A stretch of DNA of 38,446 nucleotides from Candidatus Desulfofervidus auxilii (GCF_001577525.1 NZ_CP013015.1:128433-166878), one strand, 5' to 3'; shown: positions 25,275 to 33,814, numbered from the stretch's first letter. Made by a program: numbers and translations. Notes: generated by a model not told the origin, from the sequence alone.

Positions 25275-26365
25275 GCTATCTCCCAATCCCTATATTTATA
25301 ATAGGCTGCACAACTACCTTCAGATGAAACCATACAAGGGCCTATAGGATTGGCAGGCCGGCATACTTTAGCAAACAATGGACATTGAGGGGGAATGATC
25401 TTCCCTTTTAGTACATCTCCACAGCGGCAACTAAGGGGTTCTTTCGCCTCATCTACCTTTATATCAAAGTGAGAATTCACATCAAATTCTTTATATTCTT
25501 CTTTGAAACATAAACCACTTTGGGGAATAAGGCCAAATCCGCGCCAATTCGCATCACAAGGGGAAAACACCTCCTCCATAACTTCTTTTGCTTTCCAATT
25601 ACCTTCTTCCTTAACTGCACGTGTGTATTGAATCTCGGCTTTTGCTTTACCCTTTTCTATTTGTTTTATTAACATAAGGATGCCTTGAAGAATATCTAAA
25701 GGCTCGAATCCTGTTATCACACATGGCACTTTATATCTCTCAGCTAAAACTTTATAAGGCCTTAGACCAATTATTACAGATACATGACCTGGGCAGATAA
25801 ATCCATCTATTCTCAAATCAGGACTACTAACAAGAGCTTCCATAGCGGGTGGAATAAGCTTATGTGCAGAAAAGACAGAAAAATTTCTCACTCTTCTTTT
25901 TTTTGCCTCTATTATTGTGGCAGCAACAGTAGGGGCTGTAGTCTCAAAACCCACCCCTAAAAAAACTACCGGCTTTAAATTTTTTAAGGCCAGGCCCAAT
26001 GCATCAAAACTTGAATATACTACCCTTATATCTGCCCCCCTAGCCCGCTGGTGGTTAAGGTTGGTGTGTGAACCAGGGACACGCATCAAGTCACCAAAGG
26101 TAGCTACTGTTACATCTTCCTCTGCCAATTTAATCATCATATCTATTTCTTTAGTAGTAGTAACACACACAGGACAACCCGGACCAGAGATTAATTGAAC
26201 ATGATGAGGTAAAAGTCCTCGTAAACCATAGCGTCCAATATTCATAGTATGAGTGCCACAGACTTCCATTAACCTTACAGGCCTACGAGAAATCTTTTTT
26301 ATTTCAGAAAGCAATCTTCTGGCAACTTCTGGATCCCTGAATTCATCAATGTAACGGAGCTTCAT
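25271..26365 (-). CDS. hypD: Hydrogenase maturation factor HypD
   Basis: HypD is the iron-sulfur scaffold that, with HypC, assembles the Fe(CN)2CO unit. Conserved motifs are MEVCGTHT (Cys near residue 36), ISGPGCPVCVT, and GVGFETTAPT. The [4Fe-4S] ligand region at the C-terminus is LSCRCGDVL, QCPLFAKVCRP, and SEGSCAAYYKY. At 364 residues it is full length. It overlaps hypC by 20 bases and hypE by 4 bases, a compact hypCDE operon. Confidence 0.96.
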   Translation of the reverse strand: MKLRYIDEFRDPEVARRLLSEIKKISRRPVRLMEVCGTHTMNIGRYGLRGLLPHHVQLISGPGCPVCVTTTKEIDMMIKLAEEDVTVATFGDLMRVPGSHTNLNHQRARGADIRVVYSSFDALGLALKNLKPVVFLGVGFETTAPTVAATIIEAKKRRVRNFSVFSAHKLIPPAMEALVSSPDLRIDGFICPGHVSVIIGLRPYKVLAERYKVPCVITGFEPLDILQGILMLIKQIEKGKAKAEIQYTRAVKEEGNWKAKEVMEEVFSPCDANWRGFGLIPQSGLCFKEEYKEFDVNSHFDIKVDEAKEPLSCRCGDVLKGKIIPPQCPLFAKVCRPANPIGPCMVSSEGSCAAYYKYRDWEIA

Positions 26366-26585
26366 GCCTTAGCATTTCCTCAAATAAAGAGAGGGTCTCC
26401 TGAGCCTCTTTTTCATCTAATCGATAAATGGCAAAGCCTGCATGGACTATGACATAATCACCAATTTTTGGTACCTCATTAACGATATCCAATCTTATCC
26501 ATTGCTGTGTCCCCCCTATATCTACCTTAGCTACATTTTTGGCTAGGTTGACTTTTACCACCTTCATTGGGATTCCTAGGCACAT
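26346..26585 (-). CDS. hypC: Hydrogenase maturation chaperone HypC
   Basis: HypC is a small chaperone that carries the Fe(CN)2CO group with HypD and hands it to the large subunit. It starts MCLGIPMKVV, with the essential Cys2 directly after the initiator Met, and has the VHAGFAIYRLDEKEA segment of the family. Its 79 residues are normal. A TATAAT at 26705-26700 suggests a promoter about 110 bases upstream. Confidence 0.96.
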   Translation of the reverse strand: MCLGIPMKVVKVNLAKNVAKVDIGGTQQWIRLDIVNEVPKIGDYVIVHAGFAIYRLDEKEAQETLSLFEEMLRHEAPLH

Positions 26586-26777
26586 AGTATCTTTTAATTT
26601 AACAGATTTGGATATAAAGGCAAGGAATCTTTCCAGGCGATAGTATATTAGATTTTGAAAGGAGATAAAAACGCGGGAGGCAAACCTTCCTTGTTTTAAA
26701 TTATAGCTGAACTAATGTTTGTCTAAAACTCTACTTTATCTAGGTAAAAAAACCAGACCAGGGTAAAGGTCACATTC
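26586..26777 (-). promoter_or_regulatory. hypC leader with possible promoter and hairpin
   Basis: A consensus TATAAT lies at 26705-26700 (minus strand). The -35 is weak (TTTAGA or TTAGAC at 15-16 bases). The predicted leader contains a GG(A)AGG-loop-CCTCC hairpin near 26670-26692 followed by CGCGTTTTT, possibly an attenuator. Just after the nikK stop is GACC-loop-GGTC and T7 near 26750-26770, a weak terminator. Confidence 0.35.
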
Positions 26778-27554
26778 TTATCTTCCAATCGGCTTATATG
26801 CCCTCACCCACATCACTGCACCAATTTCTACATCCTTACCATTAATCTTCTCTCCTTCAGTAAGGACAGCAAAGCCCCACCAGCCATCCCAAGGAATGGT
26901 ATAGGTAAAAATGCCATTGTCATCTGTGGTGATTACCTGCGTATTAAAAGTTTCAGATGGTGTTTTTATTCTATGTTTTTCATTGTAATATTCTACCTCT
27001 ACTGAAGCATGGGCTGCAGGTTTACCATTGACCAACGCCTTGCCACAAAAGGTGTTCCCAGCCCATAAACCATAGGGTCTGGTGAGAGGTAAAATTTCAG
27101 CCTTAAGGCCTACAGGTTTATTCCATCCCTCCTCCATGCCAAAGGCATTTACCACTACCTTGGTAATGTGAATGATGTACTTCTCTTCAGCTTGTTCCCA
27201 ATAGGGCTTTGGTATTACATAAAAAATATGGTCACCTGGCCTTTTAATCTTATAAGTTGCTTCCCAGGTTTTTAACCCCTTAATTTTATGTATCTTTAAA
27301 GTATCAATAAGATTGTTTCTTTTACCCATTATTACAACCCCAAATTTTTCTGGCTTCTCCATATTCATAAGGCCTTCGAGATACTCAAAAGGATGATTAA
27401 AGAGTAAATCAAGTTGGATTTGTTGGTTTTCTCCTTGCTCTACTATGTCATCTGAGGGAATGAGCATCTGAAAATGAGCCTCGGCTTTTACAATGAATAA
27501 ACATAAGAAACCCATAAACATAACCACTAAAATCTTCGTAGATACTCCTTTCAT
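26778..27554 (-). CDS. nikK: DUF4198 protein, nickel transporter component NikK-like
   Basis: This is a periplasmic accessory of ECF-type nickel transporters. A signal peptide (hydrophobic MFMGFLCLFIV) ends AEA/HF, so the mature protein would start with His, a possible metal ligand. The mature part begins HFQMLIPSDDIVEQGEN as in DUF4198 proteins. It has beta-sandwich repeats and ends VMWVRAYKPIGR. It lies downstream of nikO with its own promoter and a candidate NikR operator. The symbol rests on family and context. Binding specificity for nickel over cobalt is inferred. Confidence 0.82.
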   Translation of the reverse strand: MKGVSTKILVVMFMGFLCLFIVKAEAHFQMLIPSDDIVEQGENQQIQLDLLFNHPFEYLEGLMNMEKPEKFGVVIMGKRNNLIDTLKIHKIKGLKTWEATYKIKRPGDHIFYVIPKPYWEQAEEKYIIHITKVVVNAFGMEEGWNKPVGLKAEILPLTRPYGLWAGNTFCGKALVNGKPAAHASVEVEYYNEKHRIKTPSETFNTQVITTDDNGIFTYTIPWDGWWGFAVLTEGEKINGKDVEIGAVMWVRAYKPIGR

Positions 27555-27572
27555 AACTTTCTCCTCTAATTC

Positions 27573-27600
27573 GTATTACTTTTTTAGAAAAAGTTAACAC
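27573..27600 (-). promoter_or_regulatory. Predicted NikR operator upstream of nikK
   Basis: This is a 28-bp partly palindromic site, read on the minus strand as GTGTTA-N16-TAATAC with a T-run/A-run centre. It is 23/28 identical to the site at 30346-30373. Total length and spacing equal the classic NikR box (GTATGA-N16-TCATAC). It covers the predicted -10 of the nikK promoter. Confidence 0.7.
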
Positions 27601-27620
27601 AATAAACTTAAATTTGTCAA
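27592..27620 (-). promoter_or_regulatory. Promoter of nikK
   Basis: TTGACA (27620-27615) and TTAACT (27597-27592) are separated by 17 bases on the minus strand. The -10 lies inside the predicted NikR operator, as expected for nickel-dependent repression. Confidence 0.6.
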
Positions 27621-27651
27621 GATAAAAATGCTAATGCAAAAAGATATGTTA

Positions 27652-28308
27652 CTAAATGGATATAACGTTCAACTTACTATCTTTTAATCTGTATATGGTA
27701 TTTGTAGTCTTTTGTAATAAATCCATGTCATGGGAGGTAATAATATACGATGCAGATAAACCTTTGATGATGTCTATAATCCTCTCTCTATTCCTTTCAT
27801 CAAGGTCTGTAGTGGGTTCATCTAGAAGTAATACCTGGGGCTTCATGGAAAGCACAGTGCCTATTGCTACTAACTTCTTTTCGCCTTCTGAGAGCCTGTA
27901 GGTCACTCTATCTTCAAAACCATGTAACCCCAAGGCCGCTAAGGTGTCTTTGATAATTTTATAAATTTCATCTCTTGGTCTGCCCAGATTTAAAGGCCCA
28001 AAGGCTATATCCTCTGCCACTGTGAGAGAAAAAAGCTGATCATCTGGATTTTGAAAAACTAAGCCTATTTTTTCTCTTACTTCTTTAAAATCTTTTTCGT
28101 CTTTTCTAATCTTATCAAATATTTTAACCTCTCCCCTAACTGGTTTTAAAATACCAACTATAAGATGAAGAAGGGTGGTCTTGCCACTTCCATTGGGTCC
28201 TATTATCCCTACCTTCTCTCCTTCTTTGAGGACAAAATTAAGTCCTTTGAATACATTTTTTTCATTAGAGTAACCAAATGTAATATCTTTGAGCTCAATT
28301 GTATTCAT
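27652..28308 (-). CDS. nikO: ECF transporter ATPase NikO (CbiO type)
   Basis: This is the energy-coupling ABC ATPase of a nickel/cobalt importer. The Walker A is GPNGSGKTTLLHL, the Q-loop VFQNPDDQLF is typical of CbiO-type proteins, the signature is LSEGEKKLVAIG, Walker B is VLLLDEPTTDLD, and the H-loop is TSHDMDLL. At 218 residues it is shorter than many CbiO proteins but all catalytic motifs are present. It begins 2 bases after nikQ. Confidence 0.92.
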   Translation of the reverse strand: MNTIELKDITFGYSNEKNVFKGLNFVLKEGEKVGIIGPNGSGKTTLLHLIVGILKPVRGEVKIFDKIRKDEKDFKEVREKIGLVFQNPDDQLFSLTVAEDIAFGPLNLGRPRDEIYKIIKDTLAALGLHGFEDRVTYRLSEGEKKLVAIGTVLSMKPQVLLLDEPTTDLDERNRERIIDIIKGLSASYIITSHDMDLLQKTTNTIYRLKDSKLNVISI

Positions 28309-28310
28309 TG

Positions 28311-29060
28311 TTATTTCCAGCCAAGTGTGGCAAGAAAGCAGATGTAGATAAGGGATAAAACCAGAAATACCCTATCTTTTCCCTCCATTTTAAAGTGATA
28401 AAGTAAAGGAAATGTGCCTTTAAAACCCCTACAAACCATGGCCTTCCAAACCATTTCAGCCCTGTCAAAACTTCTTAAAATAAGATTTCCTATTAAATAG
28501 GCATAGCTTCGGTAGGTATGGATGTTTGTGCCCGGACTAAAACCCCTGAGTTTCATGGCATTGGTGAGTTTTTTGTATTCTTTATATAAAACATGGGTAT
28601 AGCGGAAGGTGAAAAATGTGAGATGCACAAGTTTATCAGGGATATGGAGGTGATGGAGTGCATGAACAATGGAAAATACAGAAGAGGTAGCAATCAGAGT
28701 AATCATAGAAAGAATGATGATATTAGATTTTAAGGTAATAAGGGCAACATATTCTATTCTATCTTTAAAAACAGTAAGAGGTCCTAAATCAAACCATGGC
28801 ACACCTCCCCCTGTAAAGGGAAGGAAGATCCAAAGAAATAGGATAAACCCATTCACAATAAGCAGGCCTTTTAAGACCTCTTTTAAATTTACCTTAGAGA
28901 CAAGGATAAGGGATAGGGGATAAAGAAAGGATATAAAAATTACAGGAAATTTATAACTAGTCGCTACTACTACAGAGAAAAAGGAGAATGTTATTATCTT
29001 TACCCGTGGATCCAGTTTGTGGATGGAGGAGTTTCCTTTAGAAAACTTCTCTTTAACCAT
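28311..29060 (-). CDS. nikQ: ECF transporter transmembrane protein NikQ (CbiQ type)
   Basis: This is the T component that couples ATP hydrolysis to the substrate-binding membrane protein. It has about five hydrophobic segments (residues about 25-60, 65-85, 110-135 and near the C-terminus). Two Ala/Arg-Gly coupling motifs are visible, AMKLRGFSPG and WKAMVCRGFKG. The N-terminus includes HKLDPRVKI, common to the family. At 249 residues it is full length. It overlaps the nikL end by 8 bases. Confidence 0.9.
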   Translation of the reverse strand: MVKEKFSKGNSSIHKLDPRVKIITFSFFSVVVATSYKFPVIFISFLYPLSLILVSKVNLKEVLKGLLIVNGFILFLWIFLPFTGGGVPWFDLGPLTVFKDRIEYVALITLKSNIIILSMITLIATSSVFSIVHALHHLHIPDKLVHLTFFTFRYTHVLYKEYKKLTNAMKLRGFSPGTNIHTYRSYAYLIGNLILRSFDRAEMVWKAMVCRGFKGTFPLLYHFKMEGKDRVFLVLSLIYICFLATLGWK

Positions 29061-29652
29061 TTTTTCTGTTTCTAAAATAGATTATAAGCCCCATAATCCC
29101 CAAGATATAACCAATCCCTGCCAAAACTTTGCTCAAAGTTGGCTTTGTTAAATCCATGGCAATTTTCTTTAAAAGCCTATAAATGGGCTGGAGCTCTTTG
29201 GAAACTTCTTCCCTGATAATCTTCCTAAGCTCATCTTCTGAAATACCTATTTTGATTTTGACCTTCTTTTCCTCTGCTCCTTTATTAAAAATGCCTTCTA
29301 ATTCAGTTTTTGGCACTATTGCCTCTGCCCTGTGGCCCATTCCAGCATTAAGGACAATTTTTAATCCTGTCATTTTAGGTGGGACAAATGAAAATTCACC
29401 ATCTGTATTTGTCTTACCCTGTAAAAGCTTTTCACCCGTGATGTTGTCGTAAACAATGATTTCACAACTTTTACATTTTTTCCCATCAGAAAAATAATTT
29501 TCTGTATTCACTTTTCCATGTTCTATATAGTAAAATGTGATAACTTTGTGGGCAAAGGCATTGGTTGTTAAAATAGAAAAAAATACCATTAAAAACAAAA
29601 ATTTTACCTGAAAATAGCCCTTTATTTGACCCTTTGTCAATTTTGCTTTCAC
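29053..29652 (-). CDS. nikL: Nickel transporter accessory NikL-like protein
   Basis: This is a membrane-anchored exported protein. A signal peptide ends AFA/HKV, so the mature N-terminus would be His, as in nikK. The exported part is a carboxypeptidase-regulatory-like beta sandwich (EIIVYDNITGEKLLQG, then DGEFSFVPPK). A helix follows, then a C-terminal membrane segment (VLAGIGYILGIMGLIIYF) and a short basic tail. This layout matches NikL, which with NikK replaces NikN in some nickel ECF systems. The start is GTG with AAGGA upstream. Confidence 0.8.
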   Translation of the reverse strand: MKAKLTKGQIKGYFQVKFLFLMVFFSILTTNAFAHKVITFYYIEHGKVNTENYFSDGKKCKSCEIIVYDNITGEKLLQGKTNTDGEFSFVPPKMTGLKIVLNAGMGHRAEAIVPKTELEGIFNKGAEEKKVKIKIGISEDELRKIIREEVSKELQPIYRLLKKIAMDLTKPTLSKVLAGIGYILGIMGLIIYFRNRKNG

Positions 29653-29719
29653 TTCATATCCTTGTTATTTATAGCAAGCCCGAATGCCAACATCCAAACG
29701 ATCCATTATACATATTGGT

Positions 29720-30337
29720 TTACACAGTTTTTTGGCTCCGTATTCTTAATACCTCTGGTTTGACCCTCCTTAGAAAGGCTATTACACTAGCAGTAATGAT
29801 ACCTTCAATAATCATAATAGGGATATGGGCCACAACTATAGCCTTGGCAGCCACTATAAAAGAACTTCCTGTAAAAACTAAAGCAGTGCCTACCAATAAG
29901 CCCGATAGAAATACAGAGACAGCCCCTGCTAAGAAGGCGCCAAAAATGGCTAATTTTGGATTTTCTCCTCTAACAGCAGGGGTAAAAATATAATAACAAA
30001 AGATAGCAGGAAAGGCCATGGTAAAGGTATTTACTCCCAATACTGTAAGACCACCGAATTGGAAGAGTATTGCCTGAAGGGTCAAAGCAACAAGAATGGC
30101 AGGAAACACAGACCAGCCCAAGATAAGACCCAAAAGACCATTTAAGATTAAATGAATACTAGATGGACCTAAAGGAATATGGATTAATGAGGCAACGAAA
30201 AAAGTTGATGTGAGAATAGCTACAAAAGGGATTCTATCATAATCCATCCTTTTTAAACCCAAACAAACTCCCCCTGCTGAAAACGAAGCACCTGCTGCTA
30301 ATACGGGCGCCGATAGGACACCCTCGGAGATATGCAT
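29720..30337 (-). CDS. nikM: ECF transporter substrate-binding membrane protein NikM
   Basis: This is the S component of the nickel importer. The mature start MHISEGVL places His2 at the N-terminus, where CbiM/NikM proteins bind the metal with their N-terminal loop, so the ATG at 30337 is chosen over a 54-base longer frame that would bury it. About six hydrophobic helices follow, with FVASLIHIPLGPSSIHLIL (further His ligands) and FQFGGLTVLGVNTFTMAFPA. The 205 residues are normal for an unfused NikM. No NikN gene is present. Confidence 0.93.
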   Translation of the reverse strand: MHISEGVLSAPVLAAGASFSAGGVCLGLKRMDYDRIPFVAILTSTFFVASLIHIPLGPSSIHLILNGLLGLILGWSVFPAILVALTLQAILFQFGGLTVLGVNTFTMAFPAIFCYYIFTPAVRGENPKLAIFGAFLAGAVSVFLSGLLVGTALVFTGSSFIVAAKAIVVAHIPIMIIEGIITASVIAFLRRVKPEVLRIRSQKTV

Positions 30338-30345
30338 TTTATTTT

Positions 30346-30373
30346 GTAATACCTTTTTGCAAAAACTTAACAC
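30346..30373 (-). promoter_or_regulatory. Predicted NikR operator upstream of nikM
   Basis: This 28-bp site reads GTGTTA-N16-TATTAC on the minus strand with a perfect palindromic core TTTTTGCAAAAA. It matches the nikK site at 23/28 positions and overlaps the -10 of the nikM promoter. It lies 8 bases before the chosen NikM start. Confidence 0.7.
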
Positions 30374-30391
30374 AATCATGGTTCTTGTCAA
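30364..30391 (-). promoter_or_regulatory. Promoter of nikMLQO
   Basis: TTGACA (30391-30386) and TAAGTT (30369-30364) are separated by 16 bases on the minus strand. The -35-to-operator spacing is 12 bases here and 14 at nikK, a shared promoter/operator design. The predicted start lies within the operator, giving a leader of about 20 bases. The remaining gap to hypF (30392-30504) holds nothing else I can identify. Confidence 0.6.
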
Positions 30392-30504
30392 GACCTTCTT
30401 CTGTAAATAGCTGCTCTTCTTGATATTAAACCTTATATTCCTGAGTTTAGTAAAGAGGAAGTCATTAAACTAGGTTGGTTAGAAGGTAAGATAAAGTTCT
30501 AATC

Positions 30505-32766
30505 TCAGGATAATAATGCTATTTTCATTGCCTGACCCAGAGAAATTCCACCATCATTACAGGGAACTTGAGAATGACTATAGACTACAAACCCTAGTTC
30601 TTTGAGTCTATTTTCCATTTGAGTTAGCAAATAGGCATTTTGAAAGACTCCTCCAGAGAGTGCAACCTTTTTTAAACCTGTTTTTTCTCTGGCTAGATTA
30701 CAAATCCTAACTAAAATGTTTACTATCCCTTTATGAAACTTACCACAGATAATCCCTCTTGAAACCCCTCTTCTTAAATCCTCTACTATGGCTGAAATTA
30801 CAGGATTTGGGTCAATCTTCCAGGGCATCTCTTTTGTATCTATGAAAAACTCATAACCCTCATCTGTCTCTTCTTGACACATCTCTAATTCAATAGCTGC
30901 CTGAGCACTATAATCAATATAATATTTAATCCCTAGCATTGCAGAAACAGCATCAAATAACCTTCCCAACCCAGAACTTAAAGGACAATTTATGTCATGC
31001 TCTATCATATAAATTATCTTTTCTATCTTTTTCTTTTCTATGACCTCTTTAAGGGGTAAAGATAACTCCAGAAGCTTCCTTCCATAGATAGGATAAAGAT
31101 AACTAATGGCCATGCGCCAGGGTTCTTTTATGGCTTTTTCTCCTCCAGGCAAAGGACGGTAAGCAAGATGGGCAAGCCTTTTATAACTTGCCTTATCTAC
31201 TACCAATACCTCACTACCCCAAAGCCTTCCATCCTCCCCATAGCCTGTCCCATCTAAGGCAAGTCCAATAACTTTTGAAAAATCACCATTTTCTGCTAAA
31301 CAGCTAAGAATATGGGCATGATGATGCTGTACACCTATAAGTTTTATCCCTTTTTGTTCTAAGGCCCATTTGGTGCTTAAGTATTGTGGATGGAGGTCAT
31401 AAGCCACAATTTCTGGTTCTATCTCTAGGATGCGCTTTAGGTGGGATATTACATGTTCAAAAAATTGTAAGCTCTCTAAATTTTCCAAATCTCCAATATG
31501 TTGGCTAATAAAGGCCTTATTCTCCTTTGTTAAACAAATGGTATTTTTTTCTAAAGCTCCACAAGCCAAAACCTGGGGTAAATCTCTGTCAAAAAATATA
31601 GGTAAAGGTACATAACCTCTACTTCTTCTTATAAGACGCACTTTCTCATTTATAATCTGGCACACAGAATCATCGCTTCTCTGCAAAATATCGCGATCAT
31701 GAATAAGAAAATAATCTGCAATCCCCTTTAATTTGGAAAATGCCTCATCATTTTTTATGCAGATGGGCTCTTCGCTTATATTTCCGCTAGTCATCACCAA
31801 GGCCAAAAACTCCCTCTCCATTAGCAAATAGTGTAAAGGCGTGTAAGGAAGCATTACACCAAAGTTTTTTATCCCTGGGGCAATCCCCTCTGCCAACGTA
31901 TTTGGCTCCTTTTTTGGCACAATCACAATAGGGCGCTGAAAGGAGGTAAGGAGTTCTCTATCTGCCTGAGAAATGTTGGCATATTGGGAGATGGCATTTA
32001 AATCCTTGGACATAATAGCAAACGGCTTTCCTTTACGAGGCTTTTTCTTCCTAAGTTTCATTACTGACTCGCTGTTTTCTGCATCTACTGCCAGGTGAAA
32101 GCCACCAAGCCCCTTAATAGCTACAATAAACCCCTTTTTTAAAAGTTTAATAGTTTCTAAAATTGGGTCATTGCAAAAGATAGGTCTTTTTTCTTTATCA
32201 TATAAAAATACTTTTGGACCACACTGAAAACAGGCATTTGGCTGGGCATGAAAACGACGGCTTTTAGGGTTGTTATATTCAGCAGCACACTCCTTACACA
32301 TAGGAAATTTGCGCATAGAGGTATTGGCTCTATCATAGGGAATATCATCAATAATAGTATAGCGAGGTCCACAATTGGTACAATTTATAAATGGATACCG
32401 ATATCTTCTATCATTTTTATCAAATAGCTCACGTAGACAATCTTCACAGATACATACATCAGGAGAAATCAATGTGCTACGGTGGGCATAGACCTGGCTT
32501 TCCTTAATTAAAAATGCCTCTTCTCCTAAAGGGGTTAAAGGATAAGTCTTAATAGAATTGATTAAAGCAAGTGGAGGGCTTTTTGTAGATATATCCTTTA
32601 AGAATGCCTCAATGTCTTCTTCTTCCCCCTCTACTTCAATTTCCACCCCAGTAGAAGTATTGGTCACACAACCTCCCAACCTATGCTTCTGAGCAAGTTG
32701 ATAAATAAAAGGGCGAAATCCTACCCCTTGAACAACACCATAAATAATGACCTTAACTCTATGCAT
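30505..32766 (-). CDS. hypF: Carbamoyltransferase HypF
   Basis: HypF uses carbamoyl phosphate and ATP to carbamoylate the HypE C-terminal Cys. Domains in order: acylphosphatase-like (residues 1-90, GVVQGVGFRPFIYQLA); a double zinc finger with CEDC, CTNCGPRYTII, CKEC and CFQCGP (about 105-190); a YrdC-like domain (about 205-385); and a Kae1-like domain with VQHHHAHILSCLAENG and GLALDGTGYGEDGRLWG. All are intact in 753 residues. The start overlaps the hypB end by 8 bases. Confidence 0.96.
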   Translation of the reverse strand: MHRVKVIIYGVVQGVGFRPFIYQLAQKHRLGGCVTNTSTGVEIEVEGEEEDIEAFLKDISTKSPPLALINSIKTYPLTPLGEEAFLIKESQVYAHRSTLISPDVCICEDCLRELFDKNDRRYRYPFINCTNCGPRYTIIDDIPYDRANTSMRKFPMCKECAAEYNNPKSRRFHAQPNACFQCGPKVFLYDKEKRPIFCNDPILETIKLLKKGFIVAIKGLGGFHLAVDAENSESVMKLRKKKPRKGKPFAIMSKDLNAISQYANISQADRELLTSFQRPIVIVPKKEPNTLAEGIAPGIKNFGVMLPYTPLHYLLMEREFLALVMTSGNISEEPICIKNDEAFSKLKGIADYFLIHDRDILQRSDDSVCQIINEKVRLIRRSRGYVPLPIFFDRDLPQVLACGALEKNTICLTKENKAFISQHIGDLENLESLQFFEHVISHLKRILEIEPEIVAYDLHPQYLSTKWALEQKGIKLIGVQHHHAHILSCLAENGDFSKVIGLALDGTGYGEDGRLWGSEVLVVDKASYKRLAHLAYRPLPGGEKAIKEPWRMAISYLYPIYGRKLLELSLPLKEVIEKKKIEKIIYMIEHDINCPLSSGLGRLFDAVSAMLGIKYYIDYSAQAAIELEMCQEETDEGYEFFIDTKEMPWKIDPNPVISAIVEDLRRGVSRGIICGKFHKGIVNILVRICNLAREKTGLKKVALSGGVFQNAYLLTQMENRLKELGFVVYSHSQVPCNDGGISLGQAMKIALLS

Positions 32767-33421
32767 TTATTTTTTTCTTTGTGACTTCAAGAATCCAATC
32801 AAACCAAGGCTCTAACCCTTGTTTTTTCTTGCAAGAGATAGGAAAGATATTAAGGCTGGGATTTGCCTTAAGAGACTGTTCTTTTATTCCTTCTATACTT
32901 ACATCCAGGTAAGGAGCTAAATCAATTTTATTTATTAAAAGCACAGAAGATTCTTGAAACATAAGTGGGTATTTGAGAGGTTTATCCTCACCTTCAGGCA
33001 TGCTCAAAACCATTACTTTATAATCCTCGCCTATCTTAAACTCGGCTGGGCACACCAAATTGCCCACATTTTCCACTATCAGCAAATCCAATTCCTCTAA
33101 ATTTAAAGAAGGTAAAGCGTCCCTAATCATGTTTCCATCCAGGTGGCAGGCCCCGTGGGTATTTATCTGAACTGTCTGCACTCCGTAGTGACTGATCCTT
33201 TCTGCATCCAATGTACTCTGTATATCTCCCTCTATTACACCAATGCGCAATCTTTCTTTAAGGGTTGAAATAGTGAGCTCTAACAGGCTAGTCTTTCCAG
33301 AACCAGGTGAGCCCATAAGATTTATTACCAATACTTTATATTTATCAAACAATGCCTTATTTTCTAAAGCAATCCTCTCATTTACCTCTAGTATATTCCT
33401 CACTACAGGTATTTTGACCAT
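32759..33421 (-). CDS. hypB: Nickel-inserting GTPase HypB
   Basis: HypB hydrolyses GTP to drive nickel insertion into the large subunit together with HypA. The P-loop is GSPGSGKTSLLE (near residue 38). The metal-binding G-domain motif reads HGACHLDGNMI, and NKIDL gives guanine specificity. The N-terminus (MVKIPVVRNILEVNERIA) lacks both the CxxCGC nickel motif and a His-rich stretch, so it is the short HypB type that depends on HypA or other sources for nickel. It overlaps hypA by 44 bases. Confidence 0.95.
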   Translation of the reverse strand: MVKIPVVRNILEVNERIALENKALFDKYKVLVINLMGSPGSGKTSLLELTISTLKERLRIGVIEGDIQSTLDAERISHYGVQTVQINTHGACHLDGNMIRDALPSLNLEELDLLIVENVGNLVCPAEFKIGEDYKVMVLSMPEGEDKPLKYPLMFQESSVLLINKIDLAPYLDVSIEGIKEQSLKANPSLNIFPISCKKKQGLEPWFDWILEVTKKKINA

Positions 33422-33767
33422 CTTGCTCTCCTTCTATTTCTTGTATATAAAGTTCTCTACCATTAATTATCTCAATTTCACTACCACAATAAGGGCAAAG
33501 AAAATAAAAATCTTGATTTTTGTAATTAAACTCCCTTTTACAACCTAAACACCTTCCCTTCACTGGAACTTTGTCTATCTCTAGACTCACACCTTCTAAT
33601 TCTGTATCCTTTACTAAAATAGAAAAACAAAAATCCAAGGATTCTGGTACTATTGAAGTAAGTTCCCCAATCTTTAATTTTATAGTGGTAACATGACACA
33701 ACTGATGTCTTTTTAACTCCTCTCTTATTACCTTCAATAACCCTTGAGCAATAGCAAGTTCATGCAT
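33378..33767 (-). CDS. hypA: Hydrogenase nickel chaperone HypA
   Basis: HypA binds nickel with the N-terminal Met-His-Glu (MHELAIAQGLL) and carries a structural zinc ribbon with CLGC and CPYC. It delivers nickel to HypB and the large subunit. At 129 residues it is about 12 longer than usual. The extra tail is encoded in the overlap with hypB, so it may have no function of its own. It is the first gene of hypABF. Confidence 0.95.
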   Translation of the reverse strand: MHELAIAQGLLKVIREELKRHQLCHVTTIKLKIGELTSIVPESLDFCFSILVKDTELEGVSLEIDKVPVKGRCLGCKREFNYKNQDFYFLCPYCGSEIEIINGRELYIQEIEGEQDGQNTCSEEYTRGK

Positions 33768-33785
33768 AGATATGACTTACAAAAT

Positions 33786-33814
33786 TGTATATCACACATG
33801 CCTATTTGACTCAA
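33786..33814 (-). promoter_or_regulatory. Promoter of hypABF
   Basis: On the minus strand TTGAGT (33814-33809) and TATACA (33791-33786) are separated by 17 bases. The leader would be about 12 bases. No copy of the 28-bp nik operator is present here. Confidence 0.5.

Noticed and set aside
29634-29993. 119-codon plus-strand frame
   Set aside because: It is antisense to nikM. The composition is that of a shadow of a hydrophobic gene, and the nikM frame is certain.
29338-30504. Nickel/cobalt riboswitch upstream of nikM
   Set aside because: The gap before nikM is short and is filled by the promoter and the 28-bp operator. I saw no repeated G-rich paired structure of a NiCo riboswitch.
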